From assembly GCA_026874595.1 (NCBI GenBank), contig CM049310.1:70135556-70199555 (forward strand): DNA of 64,000 bases, given 5' to 3'. The number at the start of each line of letters is the position of its first letter. Position 1 is the first letter of the stretch. The stretch is from Sipunculus nudus. Lineage: Eukaryota > Annelida > Sipuncula > Golfingiida > Sipunculidae. Below are positions 51,943-63,041 of the stretch, piece by piece. The position numbers and the translations under genes are program-made. The notes under the pieces were generated by a model. It saw only the letters and a program-made list of their open reading frames with translations. It searched no databases and had not been told where the DNA came from.

Positions 51943-54570
51943 AAAAAACAAGGGACCTATGGGTCACGACGCTCAGCTGTTATATATGATAAAAAAATAT
52001 TATTTAGAAATGAGGCACATGCTGGGTTTGTGTGGTAATAAATATAAGCTGTATTATGAGTTGTTGTTGTTTAGCTTATGTATAATTTTGATAGTACCTT
52101 TGGAGACAGGGTAGAGGATTGATTTCATTTATTTTATTAACAAATGGAGTACTATTGTCACACAGATTTTGACTTGGCCATATAACTTATAAGCAGAACA
52201 TATAATATAAGAGTTTAACTATTTATTAAAAAAAATTACAAATATTGTCCCAAATATAATTTTTATAAAAAATAATAGGAGAATAATATGATTTTTTAAA
52301 ATGAAATATAACTGATATGATTATTAAAATAATATTAAAGAATATATTCATGAATGCATTAATGAATACATTTTGAAAGTATTTGCACGAGTATTCATAT
52401 ACTTTCATTTTTACCTGAATTTCTATTCTTTATGCAAGAAATTTTATAATGGAGTACATAATCATATTTGTATTTAAATACAATTACAAAGTATTCGCAC
52501 CATGTCTGGTATTTATTCAGTTTCACCAACCAATGATGTTGAGAATCCAGAATATACAAAATTCACACATTTAAATAATGATCATAAGTACCTGGTTTTA
52601 TGGCTTTTATTTATATTAAAAAATAACTGTAAAAAATTCATTTTGGACTAATTTCACATCAATGTACACACTAGACACAGTAGGAATCAAGATTAATATT
52701 ATCAACTGCATCTTTGTCTATCATTAATTTCCTTCATATGATCCCTAATGATTAGTAATGAATAATATGATTTACTTCTTTATCATTAAAATTGAACTGA
52801 AAAATGCCATAGGTGACTGCATGGTGTTATTTGGAATATGTGACATTCTACCCATCGATACAAGATTCTTATATCATCAGTAACTGCAAGTTAATTTCCT
52901 GTTATTATAAACTAACAAATTCCTTTTCTATTTTTCTTTAATTTGTTATTAAAAACCAATAAAAATTTATTAATTTATTGTTTATTGTTATGTTGTTGGT
53001 TAAAACTACTAGATGAGTTGGGTTGGACACCTGGATCAACTGTGGCTGGCCATAAGCTGCCTGGATTCCTGTATGCCTCGCCTCAAGCGTGCATAATTTG
53101 ATGAAAGGTCAACAAGGTCAACATACAGGTCACTCAAGAGGGGCTGGAGAGAGCCAAAGTCTGACAGGGTCTCATAAAAAACATTAATAAAAGCTACAAT
53201 TTTTGGCCAATTTCTTTCAGCTTTCTAAACTAAAAAGCTGAAATCCTAATGTGTGCATGATATGAAAATTATATCAACAGTGCTCACAGGACACAAACGT
53301 GCCATGGTCACAGTTGGGCAAAATTTAAGGTACTAATTTTATATTTATACTAATAACTTATAAAATTTGAAAAATTCAGAACTAATTTTGGGTATTCAAT
53401 TGAATCTTGATTAAATAATGTTACATCCCTGACAAAAAATTCTCTAGCTTCAGCAATGCCCTTGTTAAGGGAGTAAATATATTTCTTGATTTTTTACAAA
53501 GTGCATTATGTTTGGGCCCATAACTTAGAACAATTACGCAATACTGACATCATTCTGGCATGTGCATAGAGAATGAAAAATATGTATATTATTTATGATT
53601 AAAGTCAGATCAGTGGTTTTGATATTAGGCAGTCTTGAAGTGTAACAATGGGTTTTTAATGGAAAAATGAAGTTTTTCATTAATATCTCGAAGGTATTAA
53701 GTCCTAGTGACCAAATTCTTGGCATGGTAGGGGATTTTGGAGACATCTAACTGTATGCCGAATTTAAGGAACTAAGAACTGAAGCTGGGGAGCTGAGCTC
53801 TTGCAAACTGCATAACACTAGCTTGATGTAAACAATATGTTACATGGTGCTTGAAAACTTATTAAAATCTACAGTTTTTGATCAACTGGTTTCAAATTTT
53901 TGGTGTTAACAGTTGAAATGCTAACAAAAACATGCTGTGAAAATTAAATCCACAGTACTTACAGGAAAAAAACGTGTCATGGTCAAAGTTGGGCTAAATT
54001 TAAGGTACCAATTTTTTATTTTTATTAATATTTTAGAAAATTTAAAAGATTTTCATCTAATTTTGGGTATACAATTTAATTTTGATTAATTAAAGTTATA
54101 TTACTGGAAAAAAGGTCGAGAGCTTTAACATTTTTTGTGTTAAGTGATCAAATATCTTTCCTGATTTTTTACAAAATGCATTATGTTTGGGCCCATAACT
54201 TTTTTAAATTAATTAAAACAGACATAATTTCTGGCATGTACATAGGAACTATATAGAGGAATATTTATGGTAAATATGAGTAAAAACAGATGAGTGGTTT
54301 TGATATTAGGCAGTCCTGAAGTGTGAAAATAGGTTTTTAATAAAAAATTGAGGTTTTTCCTTAATTTCTCAAAGGAATGAAGTCGCAAAGACCCAGTTTT
54401 CGGCTTGGTAGGAGATCTTGGGGACATCTAACATTATGCCGAATTTTGGATTCCTAGGTCTTACGGTTTCAACACATGCCACATCTACGGACGGACGGAC
54501 GGACAGACGGACGGACGACGGACAATGGACCACGACTATAGCTCAGATGACTTATAGTCAGCTGAGCTAA
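51943..54570 (+). mobile_element. Large mobile element, copy 3, nested inside copy 2
   Basis: It begins ACAAGGGACCTATGGGTCAC and ends with the GGAC tail and hairpin (54540-54568). The first 1.2 kb (52000-53200) is unlike copies 1 and 2, while 53280-54570 holds two 660-bp units as in copy 1. Because copy 2 resumes right after it, both ends are defined to within a few A residues and no obvious target duplication was made. Confidence 0.8.
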
Positions 54571-54777
54571 AAATGAGGTTTTTCCTTAATTTCTCAAAGG
54601 AACAAAGTCACAAAGACCCAGTTTTTGGCTTTGAAGGAGATCTTGGGGACATCTAACATTATGCTGAATTTTGAATTCCTAGGTCTTATGGTTTCAAAAC
54701 GTGCCACATCTACGGACGGACGGACAACGGACAATGGACCACGACTATAGCTCAGATGACTTATAGTCAGCTGAGCT
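54571..54777 (+). mobile_element. Large mobile element, copy 2, right part
   Basis: AATGAGGTTTTTCCTTAATT continues copy 2 after the insertion, matching copy 1 from 48726 onward. It finishes with a short ACGG tail and the same terminal hairpin at 54749-54777. Confidence 0.8.
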
Positions 54778-54784
54778 AAAAAGC

Positions 54785-54858
54785 AAAGAGGGGAATCGAA
54801 CTTGAGCGGTTTTCCGTCTCGCGTTACTTGACCTACTACACAACCCCTGAGCCCTGAG
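54785..54858 (-). mobile_element. tRNA-like sequence, probably a SINE head
   Basis: The minus strand reads GGGGTTGTGTAGTAGGTCAA (A-box) and, about 25 nt later, AAGTTCGATTCCCC (near-perfect B-box). The anticodon arm (around GCGAGACGGAAAACCGC) does not form a clean five-pair stem with a seven-base loop, and the acceptor stem pairs poorly, so a pol III-type SINE is more likely than a tRNA gene. It abuts the end of mobile-element copy 2. Confidence 0.5.
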
Positions 54859-55049
54859 ATTGATGAAGTGACATTAGAACTTTGATGATCATACATGATG
54901 ATAACTGTGACGTTTTATAAATCTTCATCTATTATTTCAACTAATATATCGAAGGTCGATCCGAGTGTGTACAGGAGCCGCTATTGCGTAAACCTCTGTA
55001 CTTTCCCGGTCCTGGTGTAAACATATGAATTCTTTCTCACTCTCTCTCT

Positions 55050-55091
55050 CTCTCTATATATATATAAATTATACATATATTATATATATAT

Positions 55092-55142
<51 letters not shown>
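55050..55142. repeat. (TC)n and (TA)n microsatellite
   Basis: A short TC run followed by about 85 bp of interrupted TA. Confidence 0.95.
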
Positions 55143-55144
<2 letters not shown>

Positions 55145-55207
55145 GCATGTCAGGGCGTATCTGTGTTTGTGTGCGCTTGTTTCCTTTGAAGTCCTTTCTG
55201 GCTGTAG

Positions 55208-55227
55208 GCCTAATTAGCTAATTAGGC
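55208..55227. promoter_or_regulatory. Perfect 20-bp palindrome with two TAATTA homeodomain cores
   Basis: GCCTAATTAGCTAATTAGGC equals its own reverse complement and contains two TAATTA cores, the classic paired homeodomain arrangement. Binding is inferred from the motif only. Confidence 0.45.
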
Positions 55228-55520
55228 TGAACAGGGTTATGACATCCTTCTGTGCACCTCAGGCAAGTTTTATGGCCCTTGGACCAGGTGGACTTCACAC
55301 CCTCGTTATCAGCTTTTCACACCTCGAGCCTACTCACCCGGACCTCCCCGAGACTGTTGCAGGCCCTGGCACTGGGGGAATATTTGGCTGGGCAGCGAAT
55401 GTGTTAATAAATTTTCATCTGTTGCATATGTCAATGCAGAATTGTGCCACTATTTTGTAAAATAAAAGAAAGCAATAGTGTTTTGTACAACTGACAAGTG
55501 CTCTGCTTGTTTGTGACTTG
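55228..55520. other. CpG-richer non-coding block ending in AATAAA
   Basis: The segment has a plus-strand ORF of 73 codons with no recognised family, then ATTTTGTAAAATAAAAGAAAGC. It could be a decayed retroelement end or a 3' UTR. No further support is visible. Confidence 0.25.
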
Positions 55521-55522
55521 CG

Positions 55523-55536
55523 CCACTAGGGGGCAG
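55523..55536 (+). promoter_or_regulatory. Consensus CTCF-type motif
   Basis: CCACTAGGGGGCAG matches the CTCF core CCASYAGRKGGCRS at all 14 positions. Under equal base frequencies about 0.03 such matches are expected in 64 kb on both strands, fewer in AT-rich DNA. CTCF is present across bilaterians, molluscs included. Confidence 0.45.
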
Positions 55537-55736
55537 CGTCATATCTGGCATAAATGGCTGCTGAATTGAAAAGATCTATCATTTGCATCATTGTTACATT
55601 AGCCACTAAATGTGACTTTAAAATGTTAGATATATCTGAGAGTACATTTTATAGTCACCACCCCATGTATACACTTGGGTGGGATTCAAACCTTTGTATG
55701 ATCTGTGTCTATAAATGTGAGAAAAACCCTCACTAA

Positions 55737-56697
55737 CTCGAGTATCAAATTTTTTAAATACAAAATTCTGTTATGATAAGCTAATTGCATATGTTCCTTG
55801 CTTGATTAAATCTATAAATCTTATAAAATGGTACCAGTACACAAAACATTGTCGCCGCTGCATATACATTCTAACTGCTTCTGTCATGGCTGTTATGAGC
55901 AGTACGACCCGTGTCTTCTTAGACCAAAATACAAACTAACTAAAGTAAAATGCACTTAGAGTTGCCAATATGTTGCAGCTGTATTGAAAATAAGATACTT
56001 TTGCCATGGGTAGGAAGTTTTAATGTCACCCCATCCGTGAAACTGAAAATAAAACTGCCTTTTCCGGAAAATACGATTGTATCATGATCAAATACCACAT
56101 ATCTCCATATATGGGAAGGCGAAGAAACAGTCGTCTGTGCACGGTGCAAGACGTTTCGTCGCTGCAGGCGGCTATTGTTACATTAACATGTTTTCTTTGA
56201 AAATTTAAGGGACACAAATCTATTAAGCAGAATGCATATTTTGCAACCCTGACAATGTTACAAAAATGAAGTATATGTAAGTCACTTCAGTCTTGGTCAA
56301 GACAAGTAATAATTAAAAAAAAATTAAATTAAAAAAAAATCATTAAAGTTCTCATATCAATTAAAATACATTTGCTGATATTATACTCTCCACCTAGAAA
56401 AATATTGTCTAACTTAAATTTCTTTGTGGAGAAACAAGCCACAGGAAAGTTTTCTTGTTTTCACCCAAAATCTTTTATGTTAAACCCCTCACTTCCCATT
56501 CCCCAAAGAAATGCTCATCTAGGAGATATTCACAGATTCATCGAATATCGCTCAACCTGGCGTGCTGAAGATACACCTATCATTCATGACAGCGTGTTCT
56601 CATGATAAAACTGATCAACAAGTCACATTAACAACATAAATGAAATTAACGCCATAATCATCGAGCGTGTGAGAACATAAATGTTAACGAAACGCAC
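55737..56697. other. Intergenic DNA, nothing certain
   Basis: Short ORFs at 56372-56605 (plus) and 56026-56217 (minus) show no family features. A-rich runs lie at 56315-56340. Confidence 0.45.
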
Positions 56698-56778
56698 CTT
56701 TAGCTTTCACTCCTGATTCCTGATCCTGTTGACATTTGGACGTTTCCCTGACTAACACCAGATGGCGGTTTGAGAGAA
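56698..56778 (-). promoter_or_regulatory. Candidate PTPA promoter and non-coding first exon
   Basis: On the minus strand a TATA-like AT stretch (about 56803-56820) is followed by CGCCATCTGG, a YY1-like element often found at start sites. About 75 nt later comes AAAG|gtgcgt, a usable donor at 56698/56697. The block is richer in CpG than its surroundings. Splicing to the acceptor at 43152 would need an intron of about 13.5 kb. This is inference from motifs; the same bases also resemble a CTCF site. Confidence 0.25.
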
Positions 56779-56786
56779 CCGTTACT

Positions 56787-56836
56787 TGTAGACTGGCTCC
56801 GTAACGATTAAATAATTTACACGGTACCAGTCTACA
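56787..56836. promoter_or_regulatory. Inverted repeat flanking an AT-rich core
   Basis: TGTAGACTGGCTCCGT and ACGGTACCAGTCTACA are inverted copies with two mismatches, separated by 18 AT-rich bases. It lies just upstream (minus strand) of the candidate PTPA start site. It could be a cruciform, a bound element or the remnant of a tiny transposon. Confidence 0.4.
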
Positions 56837-56955
56837 TGAACTTTATCACTCTCCATACAATACAGCAAACCCATCCCAATTTATTCATGAAGCACAGGCC
56901 CTTGGATCCCAGTAAACATGATATATATGATTTGTCAAGGCAAATATTTTGATAT

Positions 56956-57034
56956 TAAAGTATTCTGACGCAATTTTAGACTTATGGGCGTGAAAACGTT
57001 GCCCATAGGTCTGAAATCGCGTCAGAATACTTTA
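56956..57034 (+). ncRNA. 34-bp near-perfect hairpin, possible small-RNA precursor
   Basis: Arms 56956-56989 and 57001-57034 pair around an 11-nt loop (GTGAAAACGTT). In a plus-strand RNA 31 Watson-Crick and two G:U pairs form, with a single A/C mismatch near the middle. The size is that of a microRNA precursor, but the stem lacks the usual bulges, so a fold-back transposon remnant or endo-siRNA source is as likely. Transcription is not shown by sequence. Confidence 0.35.
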
Positions 57035-57204
57035 TTAACATTATATATATATATATATACCTTGAAAAACCATGTAAATTATGTTTATAGGGTTCCAAGC
57101 GCCACTGTGAACAAAATAAATGTCAGGCTGTTATAATATATCGGGAACTGATTAATTAATCACCAATTACAAAAAACTAATATAACTTTGTGTTAATCGA
57201 TCGA

Positions 57205-57296
57205 TCAGTGGCGGATCCTGAAATTCGAGAACAGTGGACGCTATAATTATACTGGGTTAGGCGGTTAATATTAATTGATGCGTATATCTAGCATGC

Positions 57297-57349
<53 letters not shown>

Positions 57350-57440
57350 ATTTTAACTATGTGAATAAAATCTAAAGCCATATATGTTCTTTTGAAAATT
57401 TAATTACAGGTACACGAGGAAGGGTATGAGAGGGGTGTAC
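57205..57440. mobile_element. Fragment with CAGTGGCGGATCC start and long (TA)n
   Basis: CAGTGGCGGATCCTGAAATT resembles the start of many invertebrate non-autonomous elements. A (TA)n run lies at 57303-57346, and the block closes with GGGGTGTACCCC. No coding capacity. Confidence 0.35.
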
Positions 57441-57765
57441 CCCTTGCCCCCATATTGAGATAATTTTAAAACATGCAATGTACAATGGACATTTTGATGC
57501 ATCTTTCAGAAAACATAAGAGGCTCTCTATTTCTCAACTACTGTTTTTTTTAATGTCTTTGACTAACGTATATATATAGTCAAACTTGAGAGGGTTGGGA
57601 CACGAGTGGCCGGTTATAATATTCATACTTCTTCAAAATTTGGATATTAACTGGAAAGTCAAAATATTCAGTCGTTTGTATAACATGTTGATCAATGTCC
57701 ATATGGTGAAAATGCGCATCTACGTTTATAACTTGCATAATGCGAATATAGGGAGGGTGGTAGGG

Positions 57766-57800
57766 GGTTCTCGGTGTTATGACCCAGCTGAGTGTAATGA
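57766..57800 (+). mobile_element. Fragment of SINE family 1 tail
   Basis: GGGTTCTCGGTGTTATGACC matches the tail at 10594-10613 with one gap, followed by CAGC. Nothing else of that SINE is present. Confidence 0.5.
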
Positions 57801-57840
57801 CGGAAAGACTCCCTCCCTCAGTATATAGAAACATTTGGAT

Positions 57841-58610
57841 TCTGTTAATTAATATTATCAACTTTTTAATTAGAATTAATAAAATCTGGATAGATTAATA
57901 GTTTAATTGCTAGGGTATAAAAATGATAAAAAAATGCAAATTAATTACGAAAAAATAGAAATAGATAAAATGAGAAATGTTATAGTTCAAAGAGGGGGGG
58001 GGGGCGTGGATCTGCTACTGTTTATTTAAATGGAAACAAAACGTTAAATCGATTTATAGGAAATAAAATAATTCACTTCTTTTTTTAATTGGAGAACCTC
58101 ATAAATTCCAGAAATATTGTGCGAAACACCCAAAAAATAAATGAGTGTATAAGATTAAAAAGGAGTAATTAAATAATTATTGAATCAAAGTATTTATTCT
58201 GAGGAATTCCTACCCGTCTGGTCTCGCAAAAATTACTAACTACTCTTTCCAATGCACAATTCCGGATAAGAAAGCCCCCAGCCTTGCTGCGGTTGAATTT
58301 CAGTCCTTTGACCATTCAAAATCCGATTTTGAAGGGAATTATCATCGATAATAGTCGTCTGCCACTTTTTTTTTCATAAATACATTATACTGCTTTGACT
58401 TAATGCGCATTGGCTCTAATATATTATCCATGATGATAACGATGAGAAAAAAAATATATTTTCCCTCCATTAAAATAAGATCTTAATTCGATTCATTCCT
58501 TTTAAATTGTTTAATGTTTATATTAATTTAATTATTTAGTATTTAGGTTCGAAGAAATTTACGGTGCATGGTGCTTCTTATTTCTTTATTTCTAAGAGGT
58601 ATTCGTTTGG
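57841..58610. other. AT-rich DNA upstream of the plus-strand candidate exon
   Basis: No gene recognised. A G-run lies near 57993-58003 and a (TC)n run begins at 58613, running up to the candidate exon. Confidence 0.45.
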
Positions 58611-58674
58611 TAGTCTCTCTCTCTCTCTCTCTTAGGGGGAAGCGCGGGGAAACAAGTCGGTCACTGATTGGAGA

Positions 58675-58777
58675 ATGGACGTTACCGACCTTGAACTTTT
58701 CAACTTCCGCTCAGATCCCAAACAAACCAACACGGGAGAGATGAGGTGGCAGCCCCTGTCACTGATGTCACCTGTAG
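58675..58777 (+). CDS. Candidate first coding exon of an unrecognised gene
   Basis: An ATG opens 34 codons beginning MDVTDLELFNFRSDPKQ and ending at GTAG|gtgagt, a strong donor, phase 1. The block is CpG-rich for this window and has an inverted CCAAT box just upstream (around 58666-58670), fitting a promoter and first exon; no matching second exon is visible before the window ends. Alternatively, the (TC)n run ending in ttag at 58635 makes a good acceptor, and the frame is open from 58636 (142 nt), so it could be an internal exon. I do not recognise the peptide. If real, the gene would be transcribed away from PTPA and continue beyond 64000 or have short exons I missed. Confidence 0.4.
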
Positions 58778-61570
58778 GTGAGTATAATTTACTCTACATT
58801 CCGTGAATGTTGAAGACATTTCTTCTTTCATGTTAATGAATCTCCACTCCTGCGGTGACAATTTATTTGACACATTTATCTTTTGTATGCCTAAATGAAC
58901 AGGTCAACAGACTTTAGCAGAATTAATTGTTTTCTAACTGACACTAGTGACAGTGACACTGCACTGTCTTAACTTGACTCCATCAGTGACTTAAATTTAT
59001 CACAAGTATCAGGATCCTCACTTGTCCTGTAACATAACTGAGACTGGCCTCCTCCTTTGTATGACTTAAAGGAATATCAACTCGTGATCACTGTCATGTG
59101 AAAATGAGTGTCATTTATTGATGTCAGGACATCCATCCCTGGCATGTCCATGTAGTCGAGCCAAGTCTTTATCTATATTATGGAAAGTTAATAAATAAGG
59201 GGGTGGGGGATGTGCTCACAACAATCTTGAGTGACAGGAGGCAGTCCACGCAAGTGACAGCAATGGGGGACGGGTGTTTGGGGCGGTGATGGGGGGGGGG
59301 GGGGGGTTATGTAGGGGGGTCCTCATACAAGATACAAGACGATAGAATAACTCATGCACCTCTCTGAGACACAATACTTGTCTGAACAGAAAACGTTTTT
59401 ATATCCAGCTGCTTGTATCTTAATTTTGCCACTTATTTTTATCTTCCTCTAACTGCTTCATTTCTTGTCATGGGACCTGACATTGAATTACATAAAATTA
59501 ACAATGAAACTTGTACAGAATAGAGAACAAGCTCCCTCAAACAATAATAACAGAAGACACATGCCAGATAAACACTAATGCACATTAATTATATTCTCAA
59601 ATGGTTTTTGGATATTTATTTCAACAGTTTTAGACAAAAAATGCTATTTACTCAACTTGATTCTTTCTGAATTCACTGTATGACTCGCTATTTGTCACCT
59701 GACAGCTATCAGCCATCATGCAGCCTTCTGACAATGCATGTATATAATAAAGCAGAACAGCCTTTTCAAACTAAGCTGTGTTTAAGTAGCCTATAGACCG
59801 CTTCAGCCTAAAAGTGGGTGTTTGGTAAACTGGTAAACTCCCATATTTTTTTAAACACATGCATTTGTTAACATCATATCCATTCATATGAGGCAGCATG
59901 TTGTGAGACCCTGGCCTGCTGGGCAATAGGGAAGCAGCTTGCCGTGAGATTGGCGAGCTGAAGGATCGAGATCTAAGAAGCCTATTCTGGGTTGTAAAAT
60001 AGACTAAACAGTTTAAGAAATCGTGGCAAGTATCATTTTATATCCGAACATGTTAACAAATATCCATGGAAGGAAATTGAGGTATCATTGACACCTTTCA
60101 TCCTTTTTCATCGAAAATTTTGGTTGCGTAAATTTATTTTGGGGGATGCATATTTTGTTTCTCCAAAAATGAATGCTTTTATCAAGACTGAAGTAGCCTA
60201 GTCACCTCTGTCTTGATTGAGACTACTTCATAATCTTCATTACATGAATTCTAAACATCACAAACTCCGTCTGTATATACTCATAACCTTGTCAAGTCAG
60301 CGCGTGATTGATTCTATACTTGCTCAGAGGTTGTTACAGGAATGTCTTTTGTTTATTTGTCCAAACATTTGCATCTATTTTTAGTGACAAAAGGAGAATT
60401 TTGATTAGCCCTAACAGCACCTTCTTTGGTCAAGGTCTTATAAATTAAACAAATTTTGTTCGATATTGCAGGCAAACTTGTATAATCATGACAGGGTTTG
60501 TGACATAATGGATGGTATTCCAGTTTTCATATTCAAATTATGAGGACAAAAATTCACATCCCAGTGCTCTTCAGCAGTATTACCCTATCATGAACTTTGT
60601 GACCTTTCATATACATTTACTTAACACTTGTTCATCATCTCTAGCCAATCAAATATTGATTGATTTGTCATATTTTCATTCACCTCAGCGTAAGTCTCTT
60701 AAACATGCACATGGTGGCGCTACCTCCACTACCAGCATGTTTGCTGTCTGTGTATAATGTAGTCAGTTTGTAACATGAATGTCAATTCCACTTTAAAGAA
60801 AGCTAGGCTAAAAATAATTCCTACATGATAGAGAAAGATATAAAGACATGTATATATTGGGATACATCTGATCTTATTATGGTTTTTATTGGTATTGTTC
60901 TGTTTGAAATAAAATTTAATGAGTTTAGTGTGGAAAATAATATTCAGATTCTCATAGGCCCATGCTGTCAGTTCGGATTGTATTAACTCAATTCAGAATT
61001 GTTGACATCTAAATTTCATTTTGACTTCATCAGTCATTTCTGGTTCTTGTGATGATATTCATAAATGTAATTAATGCTAAGGTTATGGTTATGTGGTCCA
61101 ATATATATACTAACTTTTAGATACTGTCCACTGGTTCTGTTCATGCATGCTATTAAAGGTATTATGATAGCTAAAGTCCAGTTCCACAGTCACACAGACT
61201 TGTGTAGATAATCATAATTGCAGCCAGGGGAAGTATACATGATTACCAGTACATCTTCAGCTGATACTAGCCCGTTATATAATGAAGTGTCTCAGACCCT
61301 CTGTGGTGCCCCCGTTTATAAGTAAACTGTTGGTTTCTTTTGTCATATTAACCACATATAAGGTGGGAAGGAGACTGTTGATATAAATGATAAATTCAGA
61401 AAACAGGCAGGAGTTACCTGCATAGTATACAAACATGGTGGCACCACCTTTGCTTCAGCATTCACTTTTGTCAGAAGTAACTTTCATTTTGTTATTTTGC
61501 ATGAAAGCAATGCCCTTTGTCTACATGGCAGGCCATCTTGTAAACATACTGGTATGTTCAGTTCTAGGGA
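58778..61570. other. DNA downstream of the candidate exon, no second exon seen
   Basis: If the 58675-58777 exon is real, this is its first intron. I found no convincing acceptor plus open frame in phase 1 plus donor. A 16-18 G tract lies near 59290-59307. Confidence 0.4.
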
Positions 61571-61572
61571 TT

Positions 61573-61688
61573 ATTATGCCTCCCCTCCCATGGGGGGGGG
61601 GGGGGAGACATTTAGTGTTAGGTGTGTAGGCAGCGGCGTCTGTGTCATTTATTCTAACAAGATAACTTTAGAACCACTCAACATTTTT
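61573..61688. mobile_element. Poly(G)-bearing dispersed element fragment
   Basis: ATTATGCCTCCCCTCCCATG followed by 13 G and then GGTGTGTAGGCAGCGGCGTC resembles the edge of a dispersed element. It is directly joined to the inverted large-element copy at 61689. Confidence 0.35.
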
Positions 61689-63005
61689 AGCTCAGCTGAC
61701 TATAAGTCATCTGAGCTATATTCGTCGGGATGTCCGTCCGTAAGACTGGCACGTTTCGACACCATTGGACCTACGAATCTGAAATTCGGCATACAGTTAG
61801 ATGTCCCCAAAATCTCCTACCATGCCGAAAATTGGGTCAATAGGACTATGTTCCTTCGAAATATTAAGGAAAAACCTCAATTTTTTATTAGAAATCTATT
61901 TTTACTCTTCAGGACTGCCTAATATCAAAACCACTCATCTGGTTTTCTTGATATTTACCATAAATATTGCTCTATATAGTTCCTATGTACCTGCCAGATT
62001 AAGTAAGTATTATTTAATTTAAAAAAGTTATGGGCCCAAACATAATGGAGTTTGTAAAAAAAACAGGAAGATATTTGGTCACTTAAGACAAAAGGGTTAC
62101 AGGTAGGGACTTTTTTTCAGTAATACAACTTTAATTAATCAAAATTTAATTGTATACCAAAAATTAGATCAAAATCTGTTAAATTTTTTTAAATATTGGC
62201 AAAAATATAAAATTGGTACCTTAAATTTTGCCCAACTTTGGCCACGGCACTTTTTTTTCCTGTAAGTACTGTGGATTTAATTTTCACAGCATGTACATAT
62301 AAGGATTTAATCTGTTAAAATCTGAAATTTGAAAATAAAAGCTGTAAAATTAGGCTAGTTATTGAATTTTTTTAGAGGCTCTTGTTGTATTTCCTTACAT
62401 TGTCAAGCAGTCCACTTTGATGACTGTAGGTCATTCAGTGCACATCTCTATGCTCCCCAGGCTATTGGCATAATTTTAGATGTCCCCAAAATCTCCTACC
62501 AAACCAAAAATTAGATCATTAGGACTTTGTTCCTTCTAGATATTAAGGAAAAACCTCCGTTTTCCATAAAAAAAAGCCATAGTTACACTTCAAGGCTGCC
62601 TAATATCAAAACCACTGATCTGTTTTTGATCATATTAAGTATTCACATTCTTTCATACATTTTTTATGAACATACCAAAAATTAGGTCAGTATTGGGTAT
62701 TATTTTGAAGTTATGGGCCAAAATATAATGCAATTTAAAAAAAAATCAGGAAATTAATTTACTCACCTAACATAAGAATTGCTGATCCTAGAGACTTTTT
62801 TTTCAGGAATATAACTTTATTTAATCAAGATTCAATTGTTTACCCAAAATTAGATATGAATTTTGCAAATTTTTCAAGTTATTTGCATAAATAAAAAATC
62901 AATACCTTAAAATTTGTCCAACTTTGGCACTGTTGATTTAATTTTCACAGCATATATACATAAGGATTTAATCTTTTAAAATCTGAAATTTCAAAGAAAT
63001 TGATT
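61689..63005 (-). mobile_element. Large mobile element, copy 4, inverted and truncated
   Basis: The terminal hairpin (61689-61717) is followed by a very short TCCGTCCG tail and two reversed 660-bp units, with CCAACTTTGGCCACGGCAC near 62230 and CCAACTTTGGCAC near 62920. It is more diverged than copies 1-3, lacks the AACAAGGG end, and stops near 63005. Confidence 0.75.
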
Positions 63006-63041
63006 GAAAAGAATAGCTTTTATTCATGTTTTCATACACCA

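Noticed and set aside
54785-54858. Functional tRNA gene
   Set aside because: A- and B-boxes are good but the acceptor and anticodon stems do not pair cleanly; a SINE head fits better.
56372-56605. 77-residue plus-strand ORF
   Set aside because: No family motif, no splice or promoter support, and it lies within the chance length range for six frames.
61497-61922. 141-residue plus-strand ORF as a gene
   Set aside because: It runs from a poly(G) tract into the inverted mobile-element copy; its similarity to the minus-strand ORF at 54594-54896 comes from the shared repeat.
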